In this document: in pieces, positions 21,924 through 31,242 of the stretch | How positions within the stretch are numbered: position 1 is the stretch's first letter | How the letters are laid out: each line of letters starts with the position of its first letter | From: Polynucleobacter sp. KF022 | GTDB taxonomy: Bacteria > Pseudomonadota > Gammaproteobacteria > Burkholderiales > Burkholderiaceae | NCBI RefSeq assembly: GCF_027924105.1 | Contig: NZ_AP026972.1 | Coordinates: 1,488,001 to 1,552,000 of the forward strand | Length of the DNA stretch: 64,000 nucleotides | Direction of reading: 5' to 3' | The notes under the pieces: model-generated | Seen by the model: the letters and a program-made list of their open reading frames with translations, nothing else | Told to the model about the DNA's origin: nothing | Database searches by the model: none | Program-made: the position numbers and the translations under genes

Positions 21924-22826
21924 TTACTTGCCGCGATTGACAACCAAGAGAGCCAAATCTTTTAATGCCTGCGCTGATGCGCCAAAACTATCTAAGCTGG
22001 CGATAGCTACCTCTTGTAGCTCTTTAGCCTGCGTCTGCGCATAGTCTAAACCCATCAAGGTCACATAGGTGGGCTTATTGGCCGCAGCGTCTTTGCCAGC
22101 GGTCTTGCCCAATGTTTGACTATCCGCAGTGGCATCCAATACATCATCCACAATCTGAAATGCTAATCCCAGGGCTTTTGCATAACTGGCTAGATGAGCC
22201 ATTTGCTCGGGACTGAGGTACGCACAAATACCCCCTAATTCCACTGCGCATGACAACAAAGCGCCCGTCTTCATGGCATGCATTTGCTTAAGACCTGGGA
22301 GGTCCAACTTTCTACCAACGCTCTCCAAATCAATTGCCTGACCACCAGCCATACCTCGTGATCCACTGGCAGCCGCTAAAGCGGCAATCATTTTTAGGCG
22401 TACCTGCGCATCGCAGTTTGCATTAGCAAGGATTTCAAAAGCGCGGGTTTGCAATGCATCCCCAACTAATAATGCAGTTGCTTCGTCAAAAGCTTTGTGA
22501 ACCGTTGGACGACCACGACGCAAATCATCATCATCCATACAAGGTAAATCATCATGAACTAATGAGTAAGCATGAATAGATTCGATCGCAACAGCAGCCG
22601 CATCCAAAGACTCTGCGTGTGCGTCATCCGTCTGATTTCCCAGTTGACCCGCCGCATAAACCAATAATGGTCGAATACGTTTGCCGCCCCCTTGCGCCGC
22701 ATAGCGCATTGCCTCATGCAAACGATGAGGAGTAGTTTGAGCAGAATCAAGTAAGCAATCTAACGCTAACTCAGCTCGCTTAGAGTGCGAACTGACCCAC
22801 TCCTGAAATTGAAAAGCAGTATTCAT
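21924..22826 (-). CDS. ispA: Farnesyl diphosphate synthase (polyprenyl synthetase)
   Basis: A 300-residue prenyltransferase adding isopentenyl units to make farnesyl diphosphate. The first Asp-rich motif is DDLPCMDDDDLRRGRPT, the second FQIVDDVLDAT, and GGKRIRPLLVYA binds the isopentenyl group. Its ATG shares one base with the xseB stop (TAATG), so the two are translationally coupled. Confidence 0.95.
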   Translation of the reverse strand: MNTAFQFQEWVSSHSKRAELALDCLLDSAQTTPHRLHEAMRYAAQGGGKRIRPLLVYAAGQLGNQTDDAHAESLDAAAVAIESIHAYSLVHDDLPCMDDDDLRRGRPTVHKAFDEATALLVGDALQTRAFEILANANCDAQVRLKMIAALAAASGSRGMAGGQAIDLESVGRKLDLPGLKQMHAMKTGALLSCAVELGGICAYLSPEQMAHLASYAKALGLAFQIVDDVLDATADSQTLGKTAGKDAAANKPTYVTLMGLDYAQTQAKELQEVAIASLDSFGASAQALKDLALLVVNRGK

Positions 22827-23059
22827 TAAGCCTCGAACACTCGCACCTGTTGCTCAACTTGAGCCAACATAGTCTGACAATGTTTTAGTAAAGCCGCGCC
22901 GCGTTGATAAGCGAGCAAGGTTTCTTCTAGAGAAAATTTTCCAGATTCCATGTCAGAAATGAGCTTTTCGAGCTCTTTTACTGCCTGCTCGTAGCGCAGA
23001 TCTGGGTCAACTTGGACCTCTAGACCGGGTTTTTGACTCTCAGACTTCTTGGTTGCCAT
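22826..23059 (-). CDS. xseB: Exodeoxyribonuclease VII small subunit
   Basis: A 77-residue protein with the standard pattern YEQAVKELEKLISDMESGKF and LEETLLAYQRGAALLKHCQ. It partners the XseA large subunit (not in the window) in a single-strand exonuclease. First gene of the isoprenoid run. Confidence 0.95.
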   Translation of the reverse strand: MATKKSESQKPGLEVQVDPDLRYEQAVKELEKLISDMESGKFSLEETLLAYQRGAALLKHCQTMLAQVEQQVRVFEA

Positions 23060-23128
23060 AAGCTCGTTTCCTTCGTATTTCCCACACGGATAGCCCTACA
23101 TATTAAAGCGAGAAGCCCCTCAGATGGG

Positions 23129-23134
23129 TATAAT
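23129..23134 (+). promoter_or_regulatory. -10 box TATAAT before the Rieske oxygenase gene
   Basis: A consensus TATAAT lies about 90 bp upstream of the ATG. The leader between them is GC-rich with short self-complementary stretches but matches no riboswitch I recognise. Confidence 0.4.
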
Positions 23135-23221
23135 CCACCCCTTCCTTTCCAATATCGATCCGTCGATGGTTGGATTGGTTATTCCGCTTAGCTTCGGCTG
23201 ACGTTTTCGGGGGTGGGGAGA

Positions 23222-24328
23222 ATGACTAATCTGGCTACCGCGCAGAAGCTTGCGCCGTCCAATCTACAACTGCCGGTTTCGGCATATTTTGACGCTGACT
23301 TGTATCAGCGGGAAATTGAACTGCTTTTCAAGCAGGGTCCTGGCTATGTTGGCCACGAACTCATGGTGCCTGAAGTTGGCTCCTATCAAACTTTAAGCGC
23401 AGAAAACGAGGGGCGCATCCTCGTTCGCAATGAAGCTGGCGTAGAACTACTTTCAAATGTTTGCCGTCATCGTCAAGCACTCATGCTTAATGGTCGCGGC
23501 AAAGCAGACAATATTGTTTGCCCCTTGCATCGCTGGACCTATGATTTAAACGGTAACTTATTAGGCGCACCACACTTTGAAGATAAGCCTTGTTTAAATC
23601 TTGGCAAATCTCCTTTGCAAAATTGGCAAGGCTTACTATTTGAGGGCCCACGCGATGTACGAGCTGATCTTGCCAAACTCGGTGTTGCTGACGATCTCAA
23701 ATTTGATGGCTATGTGCTTGATCATATTGAAGTGCATGACTGCAAATACAACTGGAAAACTTTCATCGAGGTGTATCTCGAGGACTATCACGTTGTGCCA
23801 TTTCATCCAGGCTTAGGCAAGTTTGTTTCATGCGAAGATCTACATTGGGAGTTTGGCGATTGGCATAGCGTACAAACTGTTGGCATACACAAAGATCTTA
23901 AGACGCCAGGCTCGCCAACCTATCGCAATTGGCACGAAGCAGTACTACGTCAATTTGACGGCAAAGCCCCACGCCACGGTGCTATCTGGCTTACCTACTA
24001 TCCTAATGTGATGGTGGAGTGGTATCCAGGAGTGCTATGTGTATCCACACTGCACCCCATGGGGCCAGGTAAAACTCGCAACATTGTGGAGTTCTACTAT
24101 CCAGAAGAAATTGCACTGTTTGAGCGCGAATTTGTTGAAGCTGAACGTGCCGCCTATATGGAAACCTGCGTAGAAGACGATGAAATTGGTGAGCGCATGG
24201 ATCAAGGTCGCGCTGCACTGTATGCACGCGGCATTAATGAAGTGGGTCCATACCAAAGCCCAATGGAAGATGGCATGCAACATTTTCATGAATGGTATCG
24301 CCGCGTCATGAATTTTGATGGCGCATAA
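23222..24328 (+). CDS. Rieske-type aromatic ring-hydroxylating oxygenase alpha subunit family
   Basis: About 368 residues. The N-terminal Rieske [2Fe-2S] domain has C-x-H and C-x2-H ligands (NVCRHRQALM, then NIVCPLHRWTYDL). The C-terminal SRPBCC catalytic domain carries the mononuclear iron motif EDYHVVPFHPG. No beta subunit, ferredoxin or reductase gene is adjacent, so it may be a homo-oligomer fed by a reductase elsewhere (a plant-ferredoxin-type reductase is encoded at 46025-47065). Substrate unknown. ATG 23222 follows GGGGAG; an in-frame GTG at 23213 is less likely. Confidence 0.88.
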   Translation: MTNLATAQKLAPSNLQLPVSAYFDADLYQREIELLFKQGPGYVGHELMVPEVGSYQTLSAENEGRILVRNEAGVELLSNVCRHRQALMLNGRGKADNIVCPLHRWTYDLNGNLLGAPHFEDKPCLNLGKSPLQNWQGLLFEGPRDVRADLAKLGVADDLKFDGYVLDHIEVHDCKYNWKTFIEVYLEDYHVVPFHPGLGKFVSCEDLHWEFGDWHSVQTVGIHKDLKTPGSPTYRNWHEAVLRQFDGKAPRHGAIWLTYYPNVMVEWYPGVLCVSTLHPMGPGKTRNIVEFYYPEEIALFEREFVEAERAAYMETCVEDDEIGERMDQGRAALYARGINEVGPYQSPMEDGMQHFHEWYRRVMNFDGA

Positions 24329-24385
24329 TCTAATCAGGTTTTATAGTTTCATCCAATACTCTCGCCACTAAAGATAGGAAGCATC

Positions 24386-25216
24386 ATGACTCCTCTGATC
24401 TCAGCTAACCAGTTAGAAGAAATCATTAACAGTGGTGAGAATGTCTTGCTCTGTGATTGCCGTTTTGATTTAGTTGATCCTTTGATCGGCAAAAAATCGT
24501 ACGAAGAAAGTCACATTCCAGGGGCAATCTATGTCGATTTAGATAAAGATTTATCTGGGAATAAAACTGGTAGTAATGGACGCCACCCCCTTCCTAGTCC
24601 AGAAGCCTGGGCTCAAACAAAAACTCGTCTGGGCATCAGTCCAAACACACTGGTAGTTGCCTATGACAAACAAGGCTCCGTGTATGCAAGCCGCTTATGG
24701 TGGATGCTTAAAGCAACAGGGCACGCCAATGTTCGCGTACTAGATGGTGGCTTAGATGCCTGGAATGGCCCTATGGGATCGATTCCTAGAGAGCCCATTC
24801 CTTGCGCCCAAGCGATCGCGCCTATGCCCTATGCGGGGCTGGTTTTAGTCGATGAGGTTATCGCCAACCTGGAATCAAAGAAAAACAAAATCATTGATGC
24901 CAGAGGTGAGGATCGTTTCCGCGGTCAAAACGAAACACTAGATCCAGTTGGTGGGCATATCCCTGGCGCAATGAATCGTTTTTTTAAAAACAATCTCAAT
25001 GCGACTGCATTTAAAACCCCAGAACAATTGTTTAAAGAATTTTCAGAATGTCTCGGCCCCATTAAAGCTTCTGAGGTGATTCACCAATGCGGATCTGGAG
25101 TAACTGCTTGCCATAATCTGCTAGCTATGGAACTGGCAGGATTTAAAGGTTCACGCCTTTACGCAGGCAGTTGGAGTGAATGGTGTGCTGACCCCAAGAG
25201 GCCAGTTGAGCTCTAA
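24386..25216 (+). CDS. sseA: 3-mercaptopyruvate sulfurtransferase (tandem rhodanese)
   Basis: A 276-residue protein with two rhodanese domains. The N-terminal inactive domain contains LLCDCRFDLVDP; the C-terminal active domain ends in the catalytic loop QCGSGVTACHNLLA, whose CGSGVT form is typical of mercaptopyruvate sulfurtransferase rather than thiosulfate-specific rhodanese. It moves sulfane sulfur from 3-mercaptopyruvate to thiol acceptors. AGGAAG precedes the ATG. Convergent with the ZIP gene, 12 bp apart. Confidence 0.88.
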   Translation: MTPLISANQLEEIINSGENVLLCDCRFDLVDPLIGKKSYEESHIPGAIYVDLDKDLSGNKTGSNGRHPLPSPEAWAQTKTRLGISPNTLVVAYDKQGSVYASRLWWMLKATGHANVRVLDGGLDAWNGPMGSIPREPIPCAQAIAPMPYAGLVLVDEVIANLESKKNKIIDARGEDRFRGQNETLDPVGGHIPGAMNRFFKNNLNATAFKTPEQLFKEFSECLGPIKASEVIHQCGSGVTACHNLLAMELAGFKGSRLYAGSWSEWCADPKRPVEL

Positions 25217-25228
25217 ACGTATTTTTCG

Positions 25229-26002
25229 TTAATGCAGCAGCGAGAGCAGGACAACAATACCTACGCCGCAGGCAATCAAAATCGTCTGACGTAAAGATTC
25301 CGCCCAATGCGGACGACGGTGCATTTGCGGAATGAGATCGCTGACTGCAATATAAATAAAACTACTGGAAGCGATCACCAATAAATATGGCATTGCCGCG
25401 TGAGCTCTTTCCAAAAAGAAATAAGCCAACACACCACCAACAACTGCGGATAAGCCGCAAATAAAGTTATAAAGTAAAGCGCGTGCTCGCGAGAACCCGG
25501 CATTGAGCAAAACGATGAAATCGCCAATCTCTTGTGGAATCTCATGGGCAATGATGGCGATTGCAGTAAAGATACCGACTTGATAATCCGCCATAAAAGC
25601 CGCAGCAATCAAGATGCCATCCACAAAATTATGAATACCATCGCCCACTAAGATCATCCAGCCACTACGACCAGCGTTTTCGGCATCATGGCCATGGTGG
25701 TGGTGGTGACCATCCCCTTCATGGTGATGGTCATGACGCAATAAAGCAATTTTCTCGAGCAGGAAAAATCCTAATAAGCCCGCTAGCAAAGTAGCGAAAA
25801 GTAGCTGAGGGCTCACGCCCTCCATACTAAAAGCTTCTGGTAATGAATGCAGTAAAGCGGTAGCCAATAAAATACCTACCGACAAGCTCACCATATTGTT
25901 GACCATCTTGGACAACATTGATAAAGAACAGCTAGCGGCTACCAAGACGCTAGCTGTTCCTGCTAAGGCAGTAACCAAGAGAATACTTTGTAAAACTGAC
26001 AT
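25229..26002 (-). CDS. ZIP-family divalent metal transporter
   Basis: A 257-residue membrane protein with about eight helices. The cytoplasmic loop is His-rich (HDHHHEGDGHHHHHGHDAEN), followed by the ZIP signature region GDGIHNFVDGILIA and IIAHEIPQEIGDFIVL, which hold the metal-binding His/Glu residues. Imports zinc or another divalent cation. No zinc-responsive operator is visible. Confidence 0.9.
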   Translation of the reverse strand: MSVLQSILLVTALAGTASVLVAASCSLSMLSKMVNNMVSLSVGILLATALLHSLPEAFSMEGVSPQLLFATLLAGLLGFFLLEKIALLRHDHHHEGDGHHHHHGHDAENAGRSGWMILVGDGIHNFVDGILIAAAFMADYQVGIFTAIAIIAHEIPQEIGDFIVLLNAGFSRARALLYNFICGLSAVVGGVLAYFFLERAHAAMPYLLVIASSSFIYIAVSDLIPQMHRRPHWAESLRQTILIACGVGIVVLLSLLH

Positions 26003-26007
26003 GCTAA

Positions 26008-26883
26008 TTAAGCTACTCCGTTTTTCTTAAACCAAGCAAGGCACTTTTCCCAACCATCTTTTGCTGGACCTTCACGATAGGTAGCGCGATAGTCTGCATG
26101 AAAAGCGTGCGGAGCATCTGGATACACTTCAATCATTGATGCTTTGGCAGCGGGATTTTTTGGTGCTGCTTGTGCCAATGCGGCGCGCATTTGCTCAACA
26201 CTCTCTAAGGAAATGCCAGTATCAGCACCGCCGTATAAACCAAGCACTGGCGCCTTTAAGTCGGCAGCAATGTCTACTGGATGACGTGGGCTATTTTCCG
26301 TCTTCTCACCAATCACTCGACCATACCAGGCCACACCCGCACGCACCTGCGGCAAAGTAGCTGAGAGCCAAGTAATACGGCCGCCCCAACAGAAGCCAGT
26401 CACGCCAACACGCTTAAGATCACCACCATTTTTACCCGCCCAAACTAATGCGGCCTGCAAGTCATTCAAAATCTGTGAGTCCGGAGTTTTAGCAACAATA
26501 TTTTGCTGAATTTCCGCTACTGTTCCATAGGTATTAGGATCACCAGCGCGAGTAAAAAATTCTGGGGCAATCGCAAGGTAACCCATTTTTGCAAAACGTC
26601 TTGTGACGTCAGCAATATACTCATGCACACCAAAAATCTCGCTCACCACGATCACGATAGGTAGAGCACCCTTTGCATTTTCAGGACGAGATACATAGGC
26701 AGGCATTTGAAAGCTACCCACTGGAATCATCTGCTCGCCTACTTTAAGCCCCTTGAAATCAGTCTCAATGGCAGCTGCCATGACTGGCTCAGATGCCGCC
26801 ACAAATCCTACGCCGATTGCAGTAGCTCCAATGGCTGATGTCTTCATAAAATTGCGTCGACTATTTTGAATTTCTTTACTCAT
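26008..26883 (-). CDS. Tat-exported dienelactone hydrolase family protein
   Basis: About 291 residues. The N-terminus has a twin-arginine signal (SRRNFMKTSAIG, then a hydrophobic stretch and VMAA), so the enzyme is probably periplasmic. The alpha/beta hydrolase core shows the Cys nucleophile in GFCWGG, Asp in YGGADTG and His in APHAFHADYR, the classic dienelactone hydrolase triad. ATG 26883 follows AGGAG with 7-base spacing; the frame extends to 26937 without support. Substrate unknown; the signal peptide is unusual for dienelactone hydrolases acting in chlorocatechol breakdown. Confidence 0.87.
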   Translation of the reverse strand: MSKEIQNSRRNFMKTSAIGATAIGVGFVAASEPVMAAAIETDFKGLKVGEQMIPVGSFQMPAYVSRPENAKGALPIVIVVSEIFGVHEYIADVTRRFAKMGYLAIAPEFFTRAGDPNTYGTVAEIQQNIVAKTPDSQILNDLQAALVWAGKNGGDLKRVGVTGFCWGGRITWLSATLPQVRAGVAWYGRVIGEKTENSPRHPVDIAADLKAPVLGLYGGADTGISLESVEQMRAALAQAAPKNPAAKASMIEVYPDAPHAFHADYRATYREGPAKDGWEKCLAWFKKNGVA

Positions 26884-26918
26884 TTTTTGTCTCCTCGCTT
26901 GAATGTTTATTACGATTC

Positions 26919-29744
26919 TTAATGCGCTTCTTCCCAATTATCGCCAATCCCGATACTAACCACCAAAGGTACCTTCAATTGAGCCACATGACACATTAAA
27001 TCGGGTAACTTGGCCTGCAGCAGGTCAATCTCATCTAAAGGTACGTCAAATACCAATTCATCATGTACCTGAAGCAGCATTTTTGTTTTTAACTGCTCTT
27101 TTTCAAGCCAATCTTCTACAGCAATCATGGCTAACTTGATGAGGTCTGCAGCAGTACCTTGCATTGGGGCATTAATAGCTGCGCGTTCGGCACCCTGGCG
27201 ACGGGGGCCATTGGAGCCCTTAATCTCAGGCAGCCAAAGACGGCGCCCAAAGACAGTTTCAACGTATCCATTCTCTCTAGCCTCGAGACGAGTACGTTCC
27301 ATGTATTGAGCAACTCCAGGATAGCGATCAAAGTATTTGGCAATATAGTTTTGCGCAGCAGAACGTTCAATACCTAAATTACCCGCCAAACCAAAAGCAC
27401 TCATGCCATAAATCAGACCAAAGTTAATCACCTTGGCATAGCGACGTTGCTCAGAATTCACATCACCCAAAGCAACGCCAAAGATTTCTGCTGCAGTAGC
27501 TTGGTGCACATCCTTACCATCTCTAAAAGCGGCTAAAAGATTTTCATCTTCAGCAATGTGCGCCATGATGCGTAACTCAATCTGAGAATAGTCAGCTGAC
27601 AATAATTTGCAGCCTTCCGCAGGAATAAATGCTTCCCGAATACGCCTACCCTCTTCAGTGCGAACAGGAATGTTTTGCAGGTTTGGATCGCTTGAGGCCA
27701 AGCGGCCAGTAACGGCCGTAGCTTGAGAAAAATTCGTATGCACGCGCCCCGTCTTAGGATCTGCCATACGAGGCAACTTCTCAATATAGGTCGACATCAA
27801 CTTCGCCAAACTACGATAGTCCAAGATGCGTGCAGGTAGAGGGTAATCCTCTGCGAGCTTCTGCAGAACTTCTTCGTCGGTTGATGGCGCGCCCGATGGA
27901 GTCTTTTTAATCACCGGCAGCTCAAGCTGTCCAAACAAAATTTCTGCAATTTGTTTTGGTGACTGAATATTGAAAGGTTGGCCTGCCAACTTGTGGATTT
28001 CTCCCTCAAGCTCCAAAAGACGTATACCCACCTGCTGGCCCTGCTTAGCAAGCAGCTCAGAGTCAATCCGAATGCCATTGCGCTCCATGATGCCCAGCAC
28101 TCGCATGGCAGGCATCTCTACCTTCTCATAAATGTAGAGCAGGCCTTGGCTCTCCTGAATTTGAGGCCAGAGCTCCAGGTGAAGACGCAATGTAATGTCC
28201 GCATCTTCAGCCGCATAGTCGGTTGCAATCTTCAGATCTACCTGATCAAAGCCAATCTGATGAACGCCTTTGCCACAAACCTCTTCATAGCGAATAGTCT
28301 TCATACCCAGATGGCGTTCAGCCAAGCTGTCCATATTGTGTGGCAGATGGGACTCGAGTACATATGATTCGAGCAAAGTATCGAATGCAACACCTTTTAA
28401 TGTGATGCCGTAATTAGCGAAGATATGAGCGTCGTACTTGAGGTTTTGCCCAACCTTTAAATGAGTCTCACTTTCTAGCCAAGATTTCATGCGCGCTAAC
28501 ACCAAATCACGATCGAGTTGCACCTCACCATTGCGATGTGCAACCGGAATGTAGCAAGCCTCCCCCGGCTTCACTGACAAAGAAATGCCCACAAGCTCTG
28601 CTGCAAGCGCATCAAGACTAGTAGTTTCTGTGTCCACCGCAGTCAATGCAGAAGACTCAATCTTTTTTAACCACTTCTCTAAACCCGCCTCATCGACAAT
28701 ACATTCATAATGGCGCTCGATTGCATCTTGCGAGTCACGAGTTTCTTGTGACAAATCTTTGGTTGGTGCGCTCGCAATCACGCGTGTCTTTTTTTCTTGC
28801 TCTGCTCCGTTTTCTAGGGCAGAAATAGGGCTGCCTGCCAAATCAAAAGTCACTGTATCGCCCTTATTTTCCGGGCTTGTAAGTTGCTTTTCTACATCAC
28901 GCAACCAAGTCTTAAATGCATAGCGCTCAAATAACTCCCGCAGCAAAGGCGCATCTTCAGACTTCGCATGCAAATCATCTAGACCAGGCAAGTGAGGGGA
29001 TAAATCACAATCTGTTTTTACGGTAATAAGTTGACGAGCTTGCGGCAACCAATCGAGTGAAGCGCGAAGATTTTCGCCAACAACGCCTTTCACCTGATCA
29101 GCGTTGGCCATCAAGTTATCGAGATTACCAAATTCTGACAACCATTTGTTTGCTGTTTTAGGACCAGCTTTGGGCACACCTGGTACGTTATCAACGGTAT
29201 CGCCAATGATAGATAAATAATCAACGATCAATTCAGGAGGAACGCCAAACTTTTCTTTAACGCCATCAATATCCAACTTTTCATTCGTCATCGTATTGAT
29301 CAGAGTGACAGAAGGATTTACCAATTGCGCTAAATCTTTATCTCCAGTGGAAATAATAGTTTCCCAGCCGGCTTGCGTCGCTTGACAAGCTAACGTACCA
29401 ATTACGTCATCCGCCTCGACTCCGCTTACCATGAGGACGGGCCAACCTAATGCTTTGACCATGGCATGAATAGGCTCTATCTGCTTGACCAAGTCTTCCG
29501 GCATAGGTGAGCGATGGGCCTTGTACTCGGAGTACATTTCATCGCGAAAAGTTTTGCCCTTGGCATCAAAAACACAGGCTATATGGTCAGCCTTGAGCTC
29601 AGAACGGGCTCGGCGCATCATATTGACCATGCCATATATAGCCCCAGTAGGCTCTCCAGCCCCATTTCTAAGGTCTGGCATAGCATGGAAGGCGCGATAG
29701 AGGTAGCTAGAACCGTCTACCAACAAGAGTCTATGTTTAGTCAT
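26919..29744 (-). CDS. polA: DNA polymerase I
   Basis: A 941-residue repair polymerase. The N-terminal 5' nuclease begins MTKHRLLLVDGSSYLYRAFH; a 3'-5' exonuclease domain follows (AVDTETTSLDALAAELVG keeps the DxE metal site); the polymerase domain has SADYSQIELRIMAHIA (motif A), RRYAKVINFGLIYGMS (motif B) and LQVHDELVFDV (motif C). ATG 29744 is the family start; upstream codons to 29879 are rejected. No ribosome site precedes the ATG, while TACGAT sits exactly 6 bases upstream, suggesting a leaderless transcript. Confidence 0.96.
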   Translation of the reverse strand: MTKHRLLLVDGSSYLYRAFHAMPDLRNGAGEPTGAIYGMVNMMRRARSELKADHIACVFDAKGKTFRDEMYSEYKAHRSPMPEDLVKQIEPIHAMVKALGWPVLMVSGVEADDVIGTLACQATQAGWETIISTGDKDLAQLVNPSVTLINTMTNEKLDIDGVKEKFGVPPELIVDYLSIIGDTVDNVPGVPKAGPKTANKWLSEFGNLDNLMANADQVKGVVGENLRASLDWLPQARQLITVKTDCDLSPHLPGLDDLHAKSEDAPLLRELFERYAFKTWLRDVEKQLTSPENKGDTVTFDLAGSPISALENGAEQEKKTRVIASAPTKDLSQETRDSQDAIERHYECIVDEAGLEKWLKKIESSALTAVDTETTSLDALAAELVGISLSVKPGEACYIPVAHRNGEVQLDRDLVLARMKSWLESETHLKVGQNLKYDAHIFANYGITLKGVAFDTLLESYVLESHLPHNMDSLAERHLGMKTIRYEEVCGKGVHQIGFDQVDLKIATDYAAEDADITLRLHLELWPQIQESQGLLYIYEKVEMPAMRVLGIMERNGIRIDSELLAKQGQQVGIRLLELEGEIHKLAGQPFNIQSPKQIAEILFGQLELPVIKKTPSGAPSTDEEVLQKLAEDYPLPARILDYRSLAKLMSTYIEKLPRMADPKTGRVHTNFSQATAVTGRLASSDPNLQNIPVRTEEGRRIREAFIPAEGCKLLSADYSQIELRIMAHIAEDENLLAAFRDGKDVHQATAAEIFGVALGDVNSEQRRYAKVINFGLIYGMSAFGLAGNLGIERSAAQNYIAKYFDRYPGVAQYMERTRLEARENGYVETVFGRRLWLPEIKGSNGPRRQGAERAAINAPMQGTAADLIKLAMIAVEDWLEKEQLKTKMLLQVHDELVFDVPLDEIDLLQAKLPDLMCHVAQLKVPLVVSIGIGDNWEEAH

Positions 29745-29750
29745 ACCGCA

Positions 29751-29756
29751 ATCGTA
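29751..29756 (-). promoter_or_regulatory. -10-like TACGAT, 6 nt before polA
   Basis: TACGAT is followed by six bases and then ATG. Transcription would begin at or next to the start codon. No convincing -35 is seen. Confidence 0.4.
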
Positions 29757-29827
29757 CAATCTAGTTGTGAAATGCCTACAGGTCTGGTTAGGGAACCGTC
29801 CGAGAGTAGGCTTAAAAAGGTGAAAAA

Positions 29828-30235
29828 ATGCATTATTTAACGAACTTAGTGAGTCACTCCTTGAGCCAAACCATTGCAACTGCAGGCTTTTTGGTGGTTT
29901 TTGGAATTTTTAGCACCACTTCAGCTCAAGCTCAGAATAACAGCCAGGCACTAAGCCCATCAGAATTAAACCGCATCAACAATCAACCGCTTGCACCAAC
30001 CGTTAGCCCAGCTGGCGCTCTGAATTCTCCTGAGCAACGCAAGCCCAACTTTGAGTACAGGGATACAAACGGCACCACCGTTACCGAATATAAAGATGTC
30101 AATGCCCCGACCCAAGTTGATGTCAAAACTCGATTTACAAGCTATGAAATGGCCCCACCTACTTCAGTAATGCCTGGCCCACCAAAAGAAACGGATCTGA
30201 TTAGCGTTCCAAGCATTAGCATCCCTCTTAAATAA
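29828..30235 (+). CDS. DUF2782-like exported protein
   Basis: A 135-residue small protein with a Sec signal peptide (TIATAGFLVVFGIFSTTSAQAQ). The mature part is Pro/Asn-rich, then has NGTTVTEYKDVNAPTQVDV, which resembles the conserved part of DUF2782 proteins. Position supports the call: DUF2782 genes lie beside polA and thrB in Pseudomonas (established gene order, from memory). Function unknown. AAAAAGGTG precedes the ATG. Confidence 0.65.
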   Translation: MHYLTNLVSHSLSQTIATAGFLVVFGIFSTTSAQAQNNSQALSPSELNRINNQPLAPTVSPAGALNSPEQRKPNFEYRDTNGTTVTEYKDVNAPTQVDVKTRFTSYEMAPPTSVMPGPPKETDLISVPSISIPLK

Positions 30236-30267
30236 AAATCATTTAGCTTAGTTAATTAATCTAGTTT

Positions 30268-31242
30268 ATGGCCGTATTTACTCCAATCGCGCTTGAGGAT
30301 ATTTCTCAATGGATTGATCAAGATTTCGATATTGGCCAGGCCACTGAAATACGCGGTATTCATGGCGGTATTGAGAACTCAAATTTTTTCCTAGACACCG
30401 CCAAAGATGGTAAGAAGCAAGAATATGTTTTAACCATCTTTGAGAGATTGTCAGCAGAGCAGCTTCCTTTTTACTTGGAGCTCATGCGCCACCTAGCAAA
30501 CAAAAACGTCCCGGTTCCTAGGCCGATTGAAAACAATCAGGGCAACATCCTCTTTGCCTTAAAAGGTAAGCCAGCAGCTATTGTTACCAAGCTTCCAGGT
30601 CTTTCTAGACTGCACCCCGAAGCCAATCATTGCGCGCTAGTAGGTGAGATGTTGGCAAAGATGCATCTCGCTGGAAAAGATTTTCCAAAGAGCCAAGAAA
30701 ATCTTCGTAGTCTTGCTTGGTGGCAAAAGACCATCCCTTCAGTACTGCCCCATTTAAATACTTCTCAAAAAGAATTGATTATTCATGAGCTCAAAACTCA
30801 AGAAGAATTCTTTTCTTCAGGCGCCTATGATGGTTTGCCACAAGGCGCCAGTCATTGCGACCTCTTTCGTGACAATGTTCTCTTTGATCCTAAGGGATCA
30901 AATGCATCTCAAGATCAATTGGGCGGCTTTTTTGATTTTTACTTTGCTGGCACTGATAAATGGTTATTTGATATTGCCGTCACCGCCAACGATTGGTGTC
31001 TTGCCGACAACAAACAAGATTTGGATCCTGCACGCTTAGATGCATTTATGAAGGCCTACCAATCTGTTCGCCCTCTGACTAAGGAAGAGCAAACGAGCTG
31101 GCCTCTCATGCTACGTGCAGCAGCATTACGCTTCTGGGTTTCTAGATTGTGGGATTTCTATTTACCTCGCGACGCTCAAATGCTGACACCACATGATCCC
31201 ATGCACTTTGAACGCATTCTTTTAAGTCGTCGATCCCTATGA
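30268..31242 (+). CDS. thrB: Homoserine kinase
   Basis: A 324-residue kinase of the aminoglycoside-phosphotransferase fold (the ThrB type of many Gram-negatives, not the GHMP type of E. coli). The Brenner motif is GASHCDLFRDNVLFD and the metal-binding motif GGFFDFYFAG. It phosphorylates homoserine for threonine synthesis in the cytoplasm. Its stop overlaps the next start by four bases. Confidence 0.93.
   Translation: MAVFTPIALEDISQWIDQDFDIGQATEIRGIHGGIENSNFFLDTAKDGKKQEYVLTIFERLSAEQLPFYLELMRHLANKNVPVPRPIENNQGNILFALKGKPAAIVTKLPGLSRLHPEANHCALVGEMLAKMHLAGKDFPKSQENLRSLAWWQKTIPSVLPHLNTSQKELIIHELKTQEEFFSSGAYDGLPQGASHCDLFRDNVLFDPKGSNASQDQLGGFFDFYFAGTDKWLFDIAVTANDWCLADNKQDLDPARLDAFMKAYQSVRPLTKEEQTSWPLMLRAAALRFWVSRLWDFYLPRDAQMLTPHDPMHFERILLSRRSL

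Noticed and set aside
23135..23221. Riboswitch in the leader of the Rieske oxygenase gene
   Set aside because: Only short, imperfect stems; no match to any riboswitch core I know, and no terminator or sequestered ribosome site.
25681..25740. GTGGTGGTG/ATGGTG simple repeat as a regulatory microsatellite
   Set aside because: It encodes the His-rich loop normal for ZIP transporters.
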